This document shows, piece by piece, positions 50,234 to 58,809 of a DNA stretch of 64,000 nt. The DNA is taken from assembly GCA_000828975.1 (NCBI GenBank), contig AP014683.1, positions 945,520 through 1,009,519 of the forward strand, written 5' to 3'. The stretch's first letter is position 1. Every line of letters starts with the position of its first letter. Position numbers and translations under genes: made by a program. The notes under the pieces are model-generated. The model made no database searches, was not told the origin of the DNA, and was given only the letters and a program-made list of their open reading frames with translations. Origin of the DNA: Burkholderiales bacterium GJ-E10. GTDB lineage: Bacteria > Pseudomonadota > Gammaproteobacteria > Burkholderiales > Burkholderiaceae_F.

Positions 50234-51163
50234 TCAGGGGCGATCGGCGACGCGCTCGCCCAGCAGGCCGGACGGCCGCAGGATGAGCACCGCGCACAGG
50301 ACCGCAAAGGCAAAGACGTCTTCGTAGTTGCTGCCGAAGACGCCGCCGGTGAGCTGGTCGAGATAGCCCGCCCCCAGCGATTCGATCAGCCCGAGCACGA
50401 TGCCGCCCACCATCGCGCCGGGGATGTTGCCGATGCCGCCCAGGACGGCGGCGGTGAATGCCTTGAGTCCCGGCAGGAACCCCATCGAAAAGTAGGCCAC
50501 CGAGTAGACCGAGGAGTACAGCACGCCGGCGACGGCGGCGAGCGCGGCGCCGATGGCGAAGGTTGCGGCGATGATCGCGTTGGGGTTGACCCCCATGAGC
50601 GCCGCAACGCCGGGGCTTTCGGCGGTGGCCCGCATCGCGCGTCCGAGGCGGGTGCGCTGCACCAGGACGAGGAGGGCCACCATGAGCGCCGCCGACGCGC
50701 CGACCACCAGCAGTTGTGCCCGGGTCGCCGTGATCGCGCCGATGTGGATCGGATCCGGCGGGAGCAGCTGCGGGTAGGTCAGGTGATTGCGGCCCCAGAC
50801 GATCATCGCAACCGTCTGCAGCAGAATCGAAACGCCGATCGCGGTGATGAGCGGGGCCAGTCGCGGGGCGTTGCGCAGGGGGCGGTAGGCGATGCGTTCG
50901 ATCGCGAGATTGAGCAGCACGCAGACCGGAATCGCCGCCGCCGTTCCCGCGAGCATCAGGACCCAGCCGGGTATTCCGGGAATCGCGGCCCGCATCAGCG
51001 TCATCGCGCTGAGGGCGGTGAGCGCGCCCACCATCAGCACGTCGCCGTGCGCGAAGTTGATCAGATTCACGATGCCGTAGACCATCGTGTAGCCGAGGGC
51101 GATGAGCGAATAGAGGCTGCCCAGAACAAGCCCGTTGAATACCTGCTGCAGAAAGGTGCTCAT
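50234..51163 (-). CDS. livH: branched-chain amino acid ABC transporter permease LivH
   Basis: A 309-residue permease partner of LivM. It begins MSTFLQQVFNGLVLGSLYSL and has the diagnostic GYTMVYGIVNLINFAHGDV, RRTRLGRAMRATAE-type loop (VQRTRLGRAMRATAESP) and ILRPSGLLGE end. Eight or so hydrophobic segments. It is cotranscribed with livM and livK. Confidence 0.95.
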   Translation of the reverse strand: MSTFLQQVFNGLVLGSLYSLIALGYTMVYGIVNLINFAHGDVLMVGALTALSAMTLMRAAIPGIPGWVLMLAGTAAAIPVCVLLNLAIERIAYRPLRNAPRLAPLITAIGVSILLQTVAMIVWGRNHLTYPQLLPPDPIHIGAITATRAQLLVVGASAALMVALLVLVQRTRLGRAMRATAESPGVAALMGVNPNAIIAATFAIGAALAAVAGVLYSSVYSVAYFSMGFLPGLKAFTAAVLGGIGNIPGAMVGGIVLGLIESLGAGYLDQLTGGVFGSNYEDVFAFAVLCAVLILRPSGLLGERVADRP

Positions 51164-51197
51164 CGCGCGCGGATCCGCCGGTCGGTCTGCGGCCGGC

Positions 51198-52385
51198 TCA
51201 GCGCAGCGTGGTGAGATATGCCAGCTTGCCGTCCTGCACATGGAACATCGTGATCGCACCGCCGCGGAGATCTCCTTTGGCGTCGAAGGCGATGTGGCCC
51301 GTGAGCCCGTCGTAGTCGGCCGCGGCGATCGCCTTGCGGACGGCGGCGCGGTCGAGCGACCCGGCGCGCCGGATGGCGTCGACGATGAGGTACACGGCAT
51401 CGTAGGCGTACGGCGCGTAGATCTCCACCGGGGTGCCGAACTTGGCGCGGTACTTCGCCAGGAAGGCCGCGCCCTTCGGCAGATTTTCCACCGCTTCTCC
51501 GGCCTGCGAGCAGGTCAGGACCCCGGCCGCGCTGCCCGCGAGCGTGATGAACTGCGGCGAGCACGCGCCGTCGCCGGCCAGCAGGGGAGCCTTGATCGCA
51601 AGCTCCTGCATCTGCCGCGCCATCGGACCCGCGGTGGCATCCATGCCGCCGTAGAAGATCACGTCCGGATGCGCGGCGCGGATGCGGGTGAGGATGGCGC
51701 TGAAGTCGGTGGCCTTGTCGTTGGTGTACTCGCGCGCGACGATCGTCACGCCGCGCTGCTTGAGGGTCTGCTCGACCACGTCGGCGAGCCCCTGGCCGTA
51801 GGCGGTGCGGTCGTCGATGACGGCAGCGGTCTTCGCGTGCATCGAGTCGACCGCGTAATCGGCGAGCGCGGTGCCTTGCCGGCGGTCGTTGGCGAGCACG
51901 CGAAACGCCGTATCGAATCCCTGCTCGGTGTACTTGATGGCCGTCGTCGACGGAGAAACCTCGGCGACACCCGCATCGTGATAGATCTTCGACGCCGGAA
52001 TCGAACAGCCCGAATTGAGGTGGCCGACGACCGCGACCACGCCTTCGTCGACCAGCTTCTGGGCAGCCAGGGTTGCTTCCCGCGGATCGCCCTTGTCGTC
52101 TTCGGCGAGGATTTCGACGTGGTACGACTTGCCGGCGAGCTTGACGCCGCCGGCTGCGTTGATCTCGTCGGCCGCCAGCATCGCCCCGTTCTCATTGTCC
52201 TTGCCCAGGTGCGCGTCGCCGCCGCTCAGCGGCCCGACCTCCCCGATCCGGATGACGTCGGTCCCGGGCGCCTGGACGGACGCCGTCGGGGCGCCGGACC
52301 CGGTGTCCGCTTCCTTCTTGCCGCAACCCGCGAGGGTCGCGGCGGCGAGCAGGGTGGCAAGGGTGATCCGGGTCCAGGTCTTCAT
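51198..52385 (-). CDS. livK: branched-chain amino acid-binding lipoprotein
   Basis: A 395-residue periplasmic binding protein of the Leu/Ile/Val type. Instead of a cleaved soluble signal it has a lipobox (AAATLAGC, Cys near 21), so it is a lipoprotein anchored to a membrane. Mature motifs: RIGEVGPLSGGDAHLGKDNE, VVGHLNSGCSIPASKIY with the ligand-binding Ser region, and YGGMDATAGPMARQM. It is the first gene of the liv operon (order livK-H-M-G-F), so the promoter should lie at 52386-52473. Confidence 0.93.
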   Translation of the reverse strand: MKTWTRITLATLLAAATLAGCGKKEADTGSGAPTASVQAPGTDVIRIGEVGPLSGGDAHLGKDNENGAMLAADEINAAGGVKLAGKSYHVEILAEDDKGDPREATLAAQKLVDEGVVAVVGHLNSGCSIPASKIYHDAGVAEVSPSTTAIKYTEQGFDTAFRVLANDRRQGTALADYAVDSMHAKTAAVIDDRTAYGQGLADVVEQTLKQRGVTIVAREYTNDKATDFSAILTRIRAAHPDVIFYGGMDATAGPMARQMQELAIKAPLLAGDGACSPQFITLAGSAAGVLTCSQAGEAVENLPKGAAFLAKYRAKFGTPVEIYAPYAYDAVYLIVDAIRRAGSLDRAAVRKAIAAADYDGLTGHIAFDAKGDLRGGAITMFHVQDGKLAYLTTLR

Positions 52386-52473
52386 CGTCGGGGCTTTCGG
52401 CAGGCACGGCGCGGCGGCGCGGAACGCCCGCATGGGATTCCGCTTCCGCCGCAAAGCCCCGGATTTTACTGCG

Positions 52474-52791
52474 TCACTTCAGCGAGAGGATCCAGTGCAC
52501 CAGTTTGCGGGCGTCGGCCTCGCTGACATGGCTCTTGTTCGCCGGCATCACGAAATGACCCCAGACCCCGGTGCCGCCGTTGAGCACCTTTTTCACCAGC
52601 CGCTCCTCGGCACCCGGGACATGGGCATACTTCTTGGCGACGTCCCGGTAGGCGGGACCCATGACCTTGTGGTCGACGCTATGGCAGGCGAGGCAACCGT
52701 CCTTCTGGGCCAGGGCAAGCTGCGCCATCGCGGCGGGTTGGAACAGGGTGCCGGCGGCGGCAACGGCGGTGGCGATGAGGATTTTCTTCAT
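52474..52791 (-). CDS. class I cytochrome c (c551/c552 type)
   Basis: A 105-residue periplasmic monohaem cytochrome. The signal peptide runs from MKKILIATAVAAAGTLFQPA to a cleavage near AMAQ (about 24). The haem motif is CLACHSVDHKVMGPAY near 33-48, and the axial Met lies in WGHFVMPANKSHVSEADARK. It donates or accepts electrons in respiratory chains. It is upstream of livK on the same strand but probably independent. Confidence 0.93.
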   Translation of the reverse strand: MKKILIATAVAAAGTLFQPAAMAQLALAQKDGCLACHSVDHKVMGPAYRDVAKKYAHVPGAEERLVKKVLNGGTGVWGHFVMPANKSHVSEADARKLVHWILSLK

Positions 52792-52992
52792 GATGGGCGT
52801 CCTTGTCGTGGGAAAAACCTGGCGGCGGCCGGGAAAATCGCCCGAACCGCTGCGACGCGTTGAGTGTATCTTGTGCACTGCAGCGCGGTACTTCGTCGGA
52901 GGGGATTCTTGCGCTGGATCAGGGCGGCGCCACCGCGACGACGGGCGCGCCCATTTTCCGATCGATCAACCGATGACCGGGATGACGGAGAC

Positions 52993-53229
52993 ATGTGGCT
53001 GCTTTGGGTTGCGGTAGCGCTCGCGGTGCTGCGTGGAGCGGGTATCGGGTGGTTTGCGGGCCTGTCCTGGTGGTGGGTCGGACTGCTTTTTTTTGCGGCA
53101 TTCCTCTGGTTCGAGTTCTTCGAGAAATGGCTTGGCCTGGAGAAGAAGCGCGCCATGGATGAAATGGCCGCCACGCGCAAGCGACGGATCGAGCGGGCGC
53201 TGCGGCAGAAGAGCCCTCCCCGACGCTGA
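52993..53229 (+). CDS. small Trp-rich protein (TIGR04438-like)
   Basis: A 78-residue membrane protein of a betaproteobacteria-typical family: MWLLWVAVALAVL first helix, AGLSWWWVGLLFFAAFLWFEFF second helix, then a basic cytosolic tail (GLEKKRAMDEMAATRKRRIE). The function is unknown. ATG 52993 has GACGGAGAC upstream; an open frame continues 43 codons further left but lacks family features. Confidence 0.85.
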   Translation: MWLLWVAVALAVLRGAGIGWFAGLSWWWVGLLFFAAFLWFEFFEKWLGLEKKRAMDEMAATRKRRIERALRQKSPPRR

Positions 53230-53495
53230 CGGACGGCTTGCCGACTCCCCGGCCGCGCGATGCCGAGCTGCGGATGAGAAGCTTATCAACCCTTCAAATT
53301 CCCGAACGGAATCCCGTCATTTCCCCGCTTCCCGCGTTCCAGTAGTGGTTACATTTCCTTCGAGGCAGACACGCGCGGCCCCGGCGACGGGTACCGGGCG
53401 GGTCGGCGGCGACAGCGCGGCTTCGCAACCGGGTTGTCGGCATGCCGGCAGATCGACAAGACGAAAAGCAGATTGGCAGCAGCAGGGGATGCTTC

Positions 53496-55148
53496 ATGCG
53501 TACGAATCTTCCGGTGACCCAAAAGGAACATGACTGGAGTTCCGAGTCGGGCGTCATCGTTTCCGCGACCGACAAGACGGGGCGGATCACCTATGTGAAC
53601 GACATCTTTTGCCGGATCGCGGGGTTCACCCGGGAAGAATTGATCGGGCAGGAGCACAACATCATCCGGCATCCGGATGTCCCCCCGGAAGCGTTCCGCG
53701 ATCTCTGGCGCACCATCGGACGCGGCAAGCCGTGGACCGGGATCGTCAAGAATCGTTGCAAGAACGGCGATCACTATTGGGTGGTGGCGCACGCGGCGCC
53801 GATCACCGAGCACGGCAAGATCGTGGGCTACCTGTCGGTGCGCACGATGCCGACCCGCGAGCAGATCCAGGCGGCGGAAGCCGCCTATGGCGTGCTCAAC
53901 GCCGAGGCCCGCAGCGGCAAGCGGAAGACCTTCCTGCAGGAAGGCTTCGTTGTGCAGAACACGCTCATCGGCCGCATCAAGCGGCTCTCGCACTTCAACA
54001 TCGCCGGCCGGCTGGGCATTGCGGTCGCCGCGATGGTGCTGGCGCAGTTCGCCGCCGGCGTGGCGTTCACGCAGCAATTGCGCGACGCGCTGCTGCCGTC
54101 GCTCGTCGCCGCTGTCGTGGGCGCGCTGACCTCGGTGTGGCTCTATCGCAATATCGTCGTGCCGTTGCGCGGACTCGTCACCCTGACCAACCGCCTGGCG
54201 ACGGGGGATCTCGCCACCCGAGCGACCGGCCGAGGCCATTCGCTGCGGCGCGATGAGATCGGGGCGATTTCCCGCGCGCTCGATCAGATGGGCGTGAATC
54301 TGCGGGCGCTCATCACCGAGGTGCAGCATGGCATCCAGGGCGTTCATCGTACGGTGGAGGAGGTCGCGCAGGGCGGCATGGGGCTCGCCACGCGCAGCCA
54401 GTCGCAGGCCGACAGCCTGACCGATGCCGCCGCCGCGGTGGAACAACTGAGCGGCGCGGTGGCGCAGAACGCCCAGACCGCCAGCGGCATCAACCGGGTC
54501 GCCGCCGAAGCGCGCGAGATCGCGACGGCGGGCGGGACGGCCGTCGGTCGCGTCGTGCAGAGCATGCACGACATCCACGGCGCGTCGGGTCGCATGAACG
54601 AGATCATCCAGGTCATCGAAAGCATCGCCTTCCAGACCAACATCCTCGCGCTCAATGCCGCGGTGGAGGCGGCGCGTGCGGGCGAGCAGGGGCGCGGGTT
54701 CGCCGTGGTGGCTTCGGAAGTGCGGATGCTGGCGCAGCGTTCGTCGCAGGCCGCCAAGGAGATCAAGACGCTGATCGAGGACTCGGCCGGCATCGTGTCG
54801 GGCGGCGAATCGGTGGTCGGCGAGGCCGGGGACACCATCGAAAAGGTCGTGGACAGCGTGCGCAAGGTTTCCGAACTGATCAACGAGATCACGCATGCGT
54901 CGGCGGAGCAGGAGATCGGCCTGAAGCGGATCAGCGACGTCGTGGCGCACATCGACTCGTCGACCCACGAGAACGCCGCGCTGGCCCGGCAGTCGGCGGA
55001 CTCCGCCAACGACCTGCGGGAAAAGGCGATGCGCCTCAACGAGACCGTCGGTCTGTTCCGGCTGGGCGATGACGTGGCCGCGGCCCGTCCGTCTTCCGCC
55101 GATCGGACGCGGGAACGGAAAATCGTCGGGTCGGTGCCGCTGTCCTGA
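53496..55148 (+). CDS. PAS-domain methyl-accepting chemotaxis protein (Aer-like)
   Basis: A 550-residue chemoreceptor. The N-terminal PAS domain (about 18-125; [37 protein letters not shown]) matches the Aer energy/redox-sensor type, which binds FAD. Two hydrophobic segments lie near 170-208, then a HAMP domain. The signalling hairpin tip is [20 protein letters not shown] with [16 protein letters not shown]. Aer-like proteins steer cells by respiratory state. AGGGGA lies upstream of ATG 53496. The 266 bp before it hold nothing recognised. Confidence 0.94.
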   Translation: MRTNLPVTQKEHDWSSESGVIVSATDKTGRITYVNDIFCRIAGFTREELIGQEHNIIRHPDVPPEAFRDLWRTIGRGKPWTGIVKNRCKNGDHYWVVAHAAPITEHGKIVGYLSVRTMPTREQIQAAEAAYGVLNAEARSGKRKTFLQEGFVVQNTLIGRIKRLSHFNIAGRLGIAVAAMVLAQFAAGVAFTQQLRDALLPSLVAAVVGALTSVWLYRNIVVPLRGLVTLTNRLATGDLATRATGRGHSLRRDEIGAISRALDQMGVNLRALITEVQHGIQGVHRTVEEVAQGGMGLATRSQSQADSLTDAAAAVEQLSGAVAQNAQTASGINRVAAEAREIATAGGTAVGRVVQSMHDIHGASGRMNEIIQVIESIAFQTNILALNAAVEAARAGEQGRGFAVVASEVRMLAQRSSQAAKEIKTLIEDSAGIVSGGESVVGEAGDTIEKVVDSVRKVSELINEITHASAEQEIGLKRISDVVAHIDSSTHENAALARQSADSANDLREKAMRLNETVGLFRLGDDVAAARPSSADRTRERKIVGSVPLS

Positions 55149-55154
55149 CGCGCC

Positions 55155-55176
55155 GAACCCGGCATGCGCCGGGTTC
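55155..55176. terminator. bidirectional hairpin between convergent genes
   Basis: GAACCCGGC (55155-55163), loop ATGC, GCCGGGTTC (55168-55176): nine perfect pairs in the 41-bp gap between the chemoreceptor and the symporter. There is no T-run, so its strength is uncertain. Confidence 0.55.
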
Positions 55177-55189
55177 CGGCGTGCGCCCC

Positions 55190-56728
55190 TCAGCCTACGT
55201 AATCTGCGGCCGTCGTGACGTCGCGATTCTGCGCTGTGCCCAGCGCCCGGATGGCCAGGGTCGCGAGGACCGCCACGGCGAGATTGATCACCACGGCGTA
55301 GAGGCCGATGTACGCCGGGATCACATGGCCGGCGAAGTGCAGCGCATAACCCGATTTCCGGAATCCGGTCAGCGATGCCGCCCAGATCCCCCATCCCAGG
55401 CCCACGGCCCATCCGGCCAGCAACGCCTTCGGGTCGAACCAGCGCGTGTAGATGCCGCCGACGATCGCCGGCAGGGTCTGCAGGATCAGGATGCCGCCCA
55501 GCAGCTGCAGCTGAATCGCGTACTGCAGCGGCAGGAACAGGATGAACAGCAGGGCGCCGAACTTGACCACCAGCGATGCCAGCTTGGCCATGTCGGTTTC
55601 CTGCCGCACCGTGCAGTCGGGCCGGATGTAGGCCTTGTAGACGTTGCGGGTGAACAGGTTGGCCGCGGCGATCGACATGATCGCCGCCGGAACCAGGGCG
55701 CCGATGGCTACCGCGGCAAAGCCGACTCCTGCAAACCAGCCCGGGAAATAGTGCAACAGCAGGCCCGGCATCGCGAACTGAGGGCCGTACTGCTTGAAGT
55801 ACGGCGCGAGGTCGGGAAGCTTGTCGATTCCGGCGGCGTAGGCCATGTAGCCCAGCAGGGCGATGAGGCCGAGCACGAAGGAATACGCCGGCAGCCAGAT
55901 CCAGTTGCGCCGCAGCGTGTTCGGGCCCTTGGCCGCCAGGACCGCGGTCGTGGCGTGGGGATAGAACATCAGCGCCAAGGCGGAGCCGAAGGCCAGGGAC
56001 GGGTAGAAGGACTGCAGGCCCAGGTTGCCGTTTTGCACCGGCGGCAGCAGCAGGTGCGCCGGCGGGATCGCGGCGAAGATCCGCTCGAAGCCGCCCAGCT
56101 TGGCCGGCAGCACGATGACCATCGCGATCACCGTGACGTAGACCAGCAGGTCCTTCACCACCGCAATCGACGCCGGCGCCCGCAGGCCGCTGGTGTAGGT
56201 GAAGGCAGCGAGGACCGCGAAGGCGATCAGCAGCGGCATTTCGCCGAGCAGCCCGCCGGTCGGAAAGCCCAGCCCGCCGATGACGACCTGGATCCCGACC
56301 AGTTGCAGGGCGATGTAGGGCAGGGTCGCGACGATGCCGGTCGCCGCGATCGCCAGCGCGAGGCCCGGGCTGCCGTAGCGGCCGGCGACGAAGTCGGAGG
56401 CGGTGACGAAGTTGTGCCGGTGGGAAACGACCCACAGCCGCGGCAGCATCGCGAACATCAGGGGATAGACCAGCACGGTGTAGGGCACCGCGAAGAAGCC
56501 CAGCGCGCCCGCGCCGAACACCAGGGCGGGCACGGCGACGAAGGTGTAGGCGGTGTAGAGATCGCCGCCGATCAGGAACCAAGTGATCCAACTGCCGAAA
56601 CGGCGTCCGCCGAGCCCCCACTCGTGCAGGTGGTCCATGTCGCCGCGACGCCAGCGCGCCGAAAGGAAACCCAGGATCGTGATGAAAAGAAACAGCCCGA
56701 CGAAGACCGCGGTTGCCGCCATGTTCAT
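55190..56728 (-). CDS. MctP-like sodium:solute (monocarboxylate) symporter
   Basis: A 512-residue SSS-family (SLC5-like) transporter with about 13 hydrophobic segments. Features: GDMDHLHEWGLGGRRFGSWI after TM1, LIGGDLYTAYTFVAVPALVF, SHRHNFVTASDFVAGRYGS, and AIMSIAAANLFTRNVYKAY. The pairing with a small DUF3311 protein is typical of MctP-type lactate/pyruvate/alanine permeases. The start is at 56728 (MNMAAT), with 56722 possible. Two bases separate it from the DUF3311 stop. Confidence 0.9.
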   Translation of the reverse strand: MNMAATAVFVGLFLFITILGFLSARWRRGDMDHLHEWGLGGRRFGSWITWFLIGGDLYTAYTFVAVPALVFGAGALGFFAVPYTVLVYPLMFAMLPRLWVVSHRHNFVTASDFVAGRYGSPGLALAIAATGIVATLPYIALQLVGIQVVIGGLGFPTGGLLGEMPLLIAFAVLAAFTYTSGLRAPASIAVVKDLLVYVTVIAMVIVLPAKLGGFERIFAAIPPAHLLLPPVQNGNLGLQSFYPSLAFGSALALMFYPHATTAVLAAKGPNTLRRNWIWLPAYSFVLGLIALLGYMAYAAGIDKLPDLAPYFKQYGPQFAMPGLLLHYFPGWFAGVGFAAVAIGALVPAAIMSIAAANLFTRNVYKAYIRPDCTVRQETDMAKLASLVVKFGALLFILFLPLQYAIQLQLLGGILILQTLPAIVGGIYTRWFDPKALLAGWAVGLGWGIWAASLTGFRKSGYALHFAGHVIPAYIGLYAVVINLAVAVLATLAIRALGTAQNRDVTTAADYVG

Positions 56729-56730
56729 GG

Positions 56731-56952
56731 TCAGTCCGCCTTTCGCGCCGGGACGACGCTGCGGAACACGATGGCGATGGCCACGCCGGAAAGCGGCACC
56801 CATGCCATCTGCCACCAGTAGAAGAAGGGAATGCCGAACAGCTTCGGATCAACCCGGTTGAACCAGGGCACTGCGAGGACGGCGATGCACGGAATCGCCA
56901 GCAGCAGCCATTGCAGCGGGCCTAGCTTGCGCACGGGAGCAGGATTTTCCAT
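56731..56952 (-). CDS. DUF3311 small membrane protein
   Basis: A 73-residue protein with two hydrophobic segments (LQWLLLAIPCIAVLAVPWF and FFYWWQMAWVPLSGVAIAIV) and the DUF3311 core FNRVDPKLFGIPFFYWWQ. It is the usual partner gene of MctP-type symporters, cotranscribed ahead of one here. Its role is thought to be accessory; not proven. Confidence 0.88.
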   Translation of the reverse strand: MENPAPVRKLGPLQWLLLAIPCIAVLAVPWFNRVDPKLFGIPFFYWWQMAWVPLSGVAIAIVFRSVVPARKAD

Positions 56953-57093
56953 GATGGCTTGGATGTTTCTCGGGCGCCGGGCCCGTACGGGAAATGCGGA
57001 AAACGGCGCATATTATGACTGCGCCATGTGACATCGGCAGTTCATGGCGGCAAGCTCGACGGGGAAGCCATGTGTCGGCTCATGTGTCGGCTG

Positions 57094-58434
57094 TCAGCCT
57101 GCCAGGCCCGACGGCATTGCCGCGAGCGCGCCGATTTGCGATTGAAGGCCGTGCAAAATGGGGTCGGACACTTCTGCCGGGAAGCCCGCAGGCAGCTTGG
57201 CATTTACGGCAGAGAGCACCCGCGGCAAATCCCTAATGAAGGTCTCGATGACCTCCTCAAAGTTGGGGCCCAGTGCATTGGCTTTTGCCACGGCATTCCA
57301 GTGCCGGCGCAAGATGCCTTCCATGCGATAGTGCGCATTTTTCGAGCGAACTGCCATGGCGAGCTTGAGCTTCTTATAGTCGAACTTGTGCGGGCCTGTC
57401 CCTGTGGCGGGCCAGGCCGACATGATGTCGTAGAGCGGCGTAAGCTCGAATCGGCCGCCGGCTTGCAAGACGATGCTGAAGTTCTTGGCGTGACCGTCAG
57501 GGGCCGCTAGCAGCCAGAAAAGGAGTTGCGCTGCAAGAAAGTTCCTGCGGTCGGCTTCCGGCCTTTGGCTTCCGCGCAGCGTATCGAGGATGCGCGCCAT
57601 GCCAGGGCCTCCGCGCTCTTCGTACTTTTGCTCGGGCGCAAGGCCATTGACCTGGCAAAAGTCTTCTTGCGGAAGCCTTGCCCACCAGCCTTCGCTCATC
57701 CATTGCCGATCAAAGCGTTCAACCACGAGCACCTTGTGCCGGCCAAAGCGCGCCATCTCGCACGAAGCGGTCAGCAAGCCAAAGGCGCTTGCAATCTGCG
57801 CGCACAGCCACTCGTTTTCCACCGAATTGGAAAAGTCGATGCGTTGTGCGCCAACCTCACCCAGGGGGAGCTTTAGCAGGTGGGTGGTCGGGGTTGCGCC
57901 CAAGGGACGGTGCCAGCTTCCCTTGTGCCAAAGCAGTGCCGTCTTGTCCTGCACCCCGGCAATCGACAGGCGCAGCGCATCATCTTGCTCGTGCGGTCCC
58001 AGCGACCGCTCGCTTATCGTCTGGTCAAGCAAATGCTCTATGGCGGCTTCGGTCATCGTTGCCGCTTCGATGCGCTTCACATCTGGCGCGGAGATCCCGT
58101 CGGGCAGCAGCTGCACCGCGCCGGCGCAGTCTCTTCCCACCTGTTCGAGGAGGTCAAAGCCGCGCAGGCTCTTCGCTTTGAATGCGGCAGCCAGGCGCTG
58201 GCGCGTTTGCCTGCGCTCGGGCAGCAGGTTGTCAAAATAGTTGTCCACCCGCGGCCCTCGGATGGGTTCCTCGCTCAAGGGTAGCGAGAGCGAGAGCGGG
58301 CGCACGCTCGCGCTTGCGAGCCACCCTTTGTCATACGCGAACGTGGAGCTGTATGCGTCGAAAGTCCAGTGACCCACGAGCTCTCCGTTCATCCAGACGG
58401 CGAGCGTGCGATGGCGACTCGGGCGGCCTGCCAT
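57094..58434 (-). CDS. hipA: HipA-type serine/threonine kinase toxin
   Basis: A 446-residue HipA, E. coli-like in length and layout. Phosphorylation loop: Ser157 in RLSIAGVQDKTALL, equivalent to E. coli Ser150. Catalytic Asp313 in AAPDGHAKNFSI and metal Asp336 in LTPLYDIMSA are all present, so the kinase looks intact. The known target of the family is glutamyl-tRNA synthetase. A C-terminal tail of about 20 residues is Ala/Gly-rich. It overlaps hipB by one base (ATG/TGA), antitoxin first. GC is lower than in the neighbours. Confidence 0.93.
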   Translation of the reverse strand: MAGRPSRHRTLAVWMNGELVGHWTFDAYSSTFAYDKGWLASASVRPLSLSLPLSEEPIRGPRVDNYFDNLLPERRQTRQRLAAAFKAKSLRGFDLLEQVGRDCAGAVQLLPDGISAPDVKRIEAATMTEAAIEHLLDQTISERSLGPHEQDDALRLSIAGVQDKTALLWHKGSWHRPLGATPTTHLLKLPLGEVGAQRIDFSNSVENEWLCAQIASAFGLLTASCEMARFGRHKVLVVERFDRQWMSEGWWARLPQEDFCQVNGLAPEQKYEERGGPGMARILDTLRGSQRPEADRRNFLAAQLLFWLLAAPDGHAKNFSIVLQAGGRFELTPLYDIMSAWPATGTGPHKFDYKKLKLAMAVRSKNAHYRMEGILRRHWNAVAKANALGPNFEEVIETFIRDLPRVLSAVNAKLPAGFPAEVSDPILHGLQSQIGALAAMPSGLAG

Positions 58435-58706
58435 TACCAGGGTGCCTTGGGGCCGAACGGCTTGCCCGGCAATCCGGCCGAGCGTGAGCCCACGATGATC
58501 TCGGCATCGAGCTTCATGAGCACGGTCAGGAGCTGGTCCAACGTGACGCGCTCCGGGTGGCTTTCGATGGCCGAGATGCGCTCTTGCGACAGGCCGAGCA
58601 AGCTTCCCAGCTCGGCCTGGCTCAAGCCCTTGGCTTTGCGCATCTGCCGCAGGATAGGGCCCAGCTGCCCGGAAGTGCGAATGGAGGCCGAAATGCGGGT
58701 GCCCAT
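58434..58706 (-). CDS. hipB: HipB antitoxin
   Basis: A 90-residue XRE-family antitoxin. The HTH is LRQMRKAKGLSQAELGSLLGLSQERISAIESHPERVTLDQ near 18-57, with the C-terminal tail (VGSRSAGLPGKPFGPKAPW) reaching the Trp that docks into HipA in the E. coli complex. It represses its own operon; the operator is described at 58705-58763. The start codon lies inside that operator. Confidence 0.93.
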   Translation of the reverse strand: MGTRISASIRTSGQLGPILRQMRKAKGLSQAELGSLLGLSQERISAIESHPERVTLDQLLTVLMKLDAEIIVGSRSAGLPGKPFGPKAPW

Positions 58707-58763
58707 AAGAATATTCTAGTTAGCGAATATTCTTATATTATTCTCGATATGATATATCGTCAA
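58705..58763 (-). promoter_or_regulatory. hipBA promoter and operator
   Basis: On the minus strand: -35 TTGACG (58758-58763), 17-bp spacer, -10 TAATAT (58735-58740). A perfect 12-bp inverted repeat, ATAAGAATATTC (58705-58716) and GAATATTCTTAT (58725-58736) with an 8-nt spacer, runs from the -10 to the hipB ATG itself (58706). A further CGATAT/ATATCG pair (58745-58750, 58754-58759) lies between -35 and -10. The region to 58810 is very AT-rich for this genome. Confidence 0.75.
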
Positions 58764-58809
58764 TATATTCGTTTTATGGAATAAAATATAATTATTCGCT
58801 TATGGTTAT

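Noticed and set aside
53349-56852. A long minus-strand frame across the chemoreceptor and symporter
   Set aside because: Overlaps two confidently identified genes in other frames and reads as Arg/Gly/Ala-rich noise.
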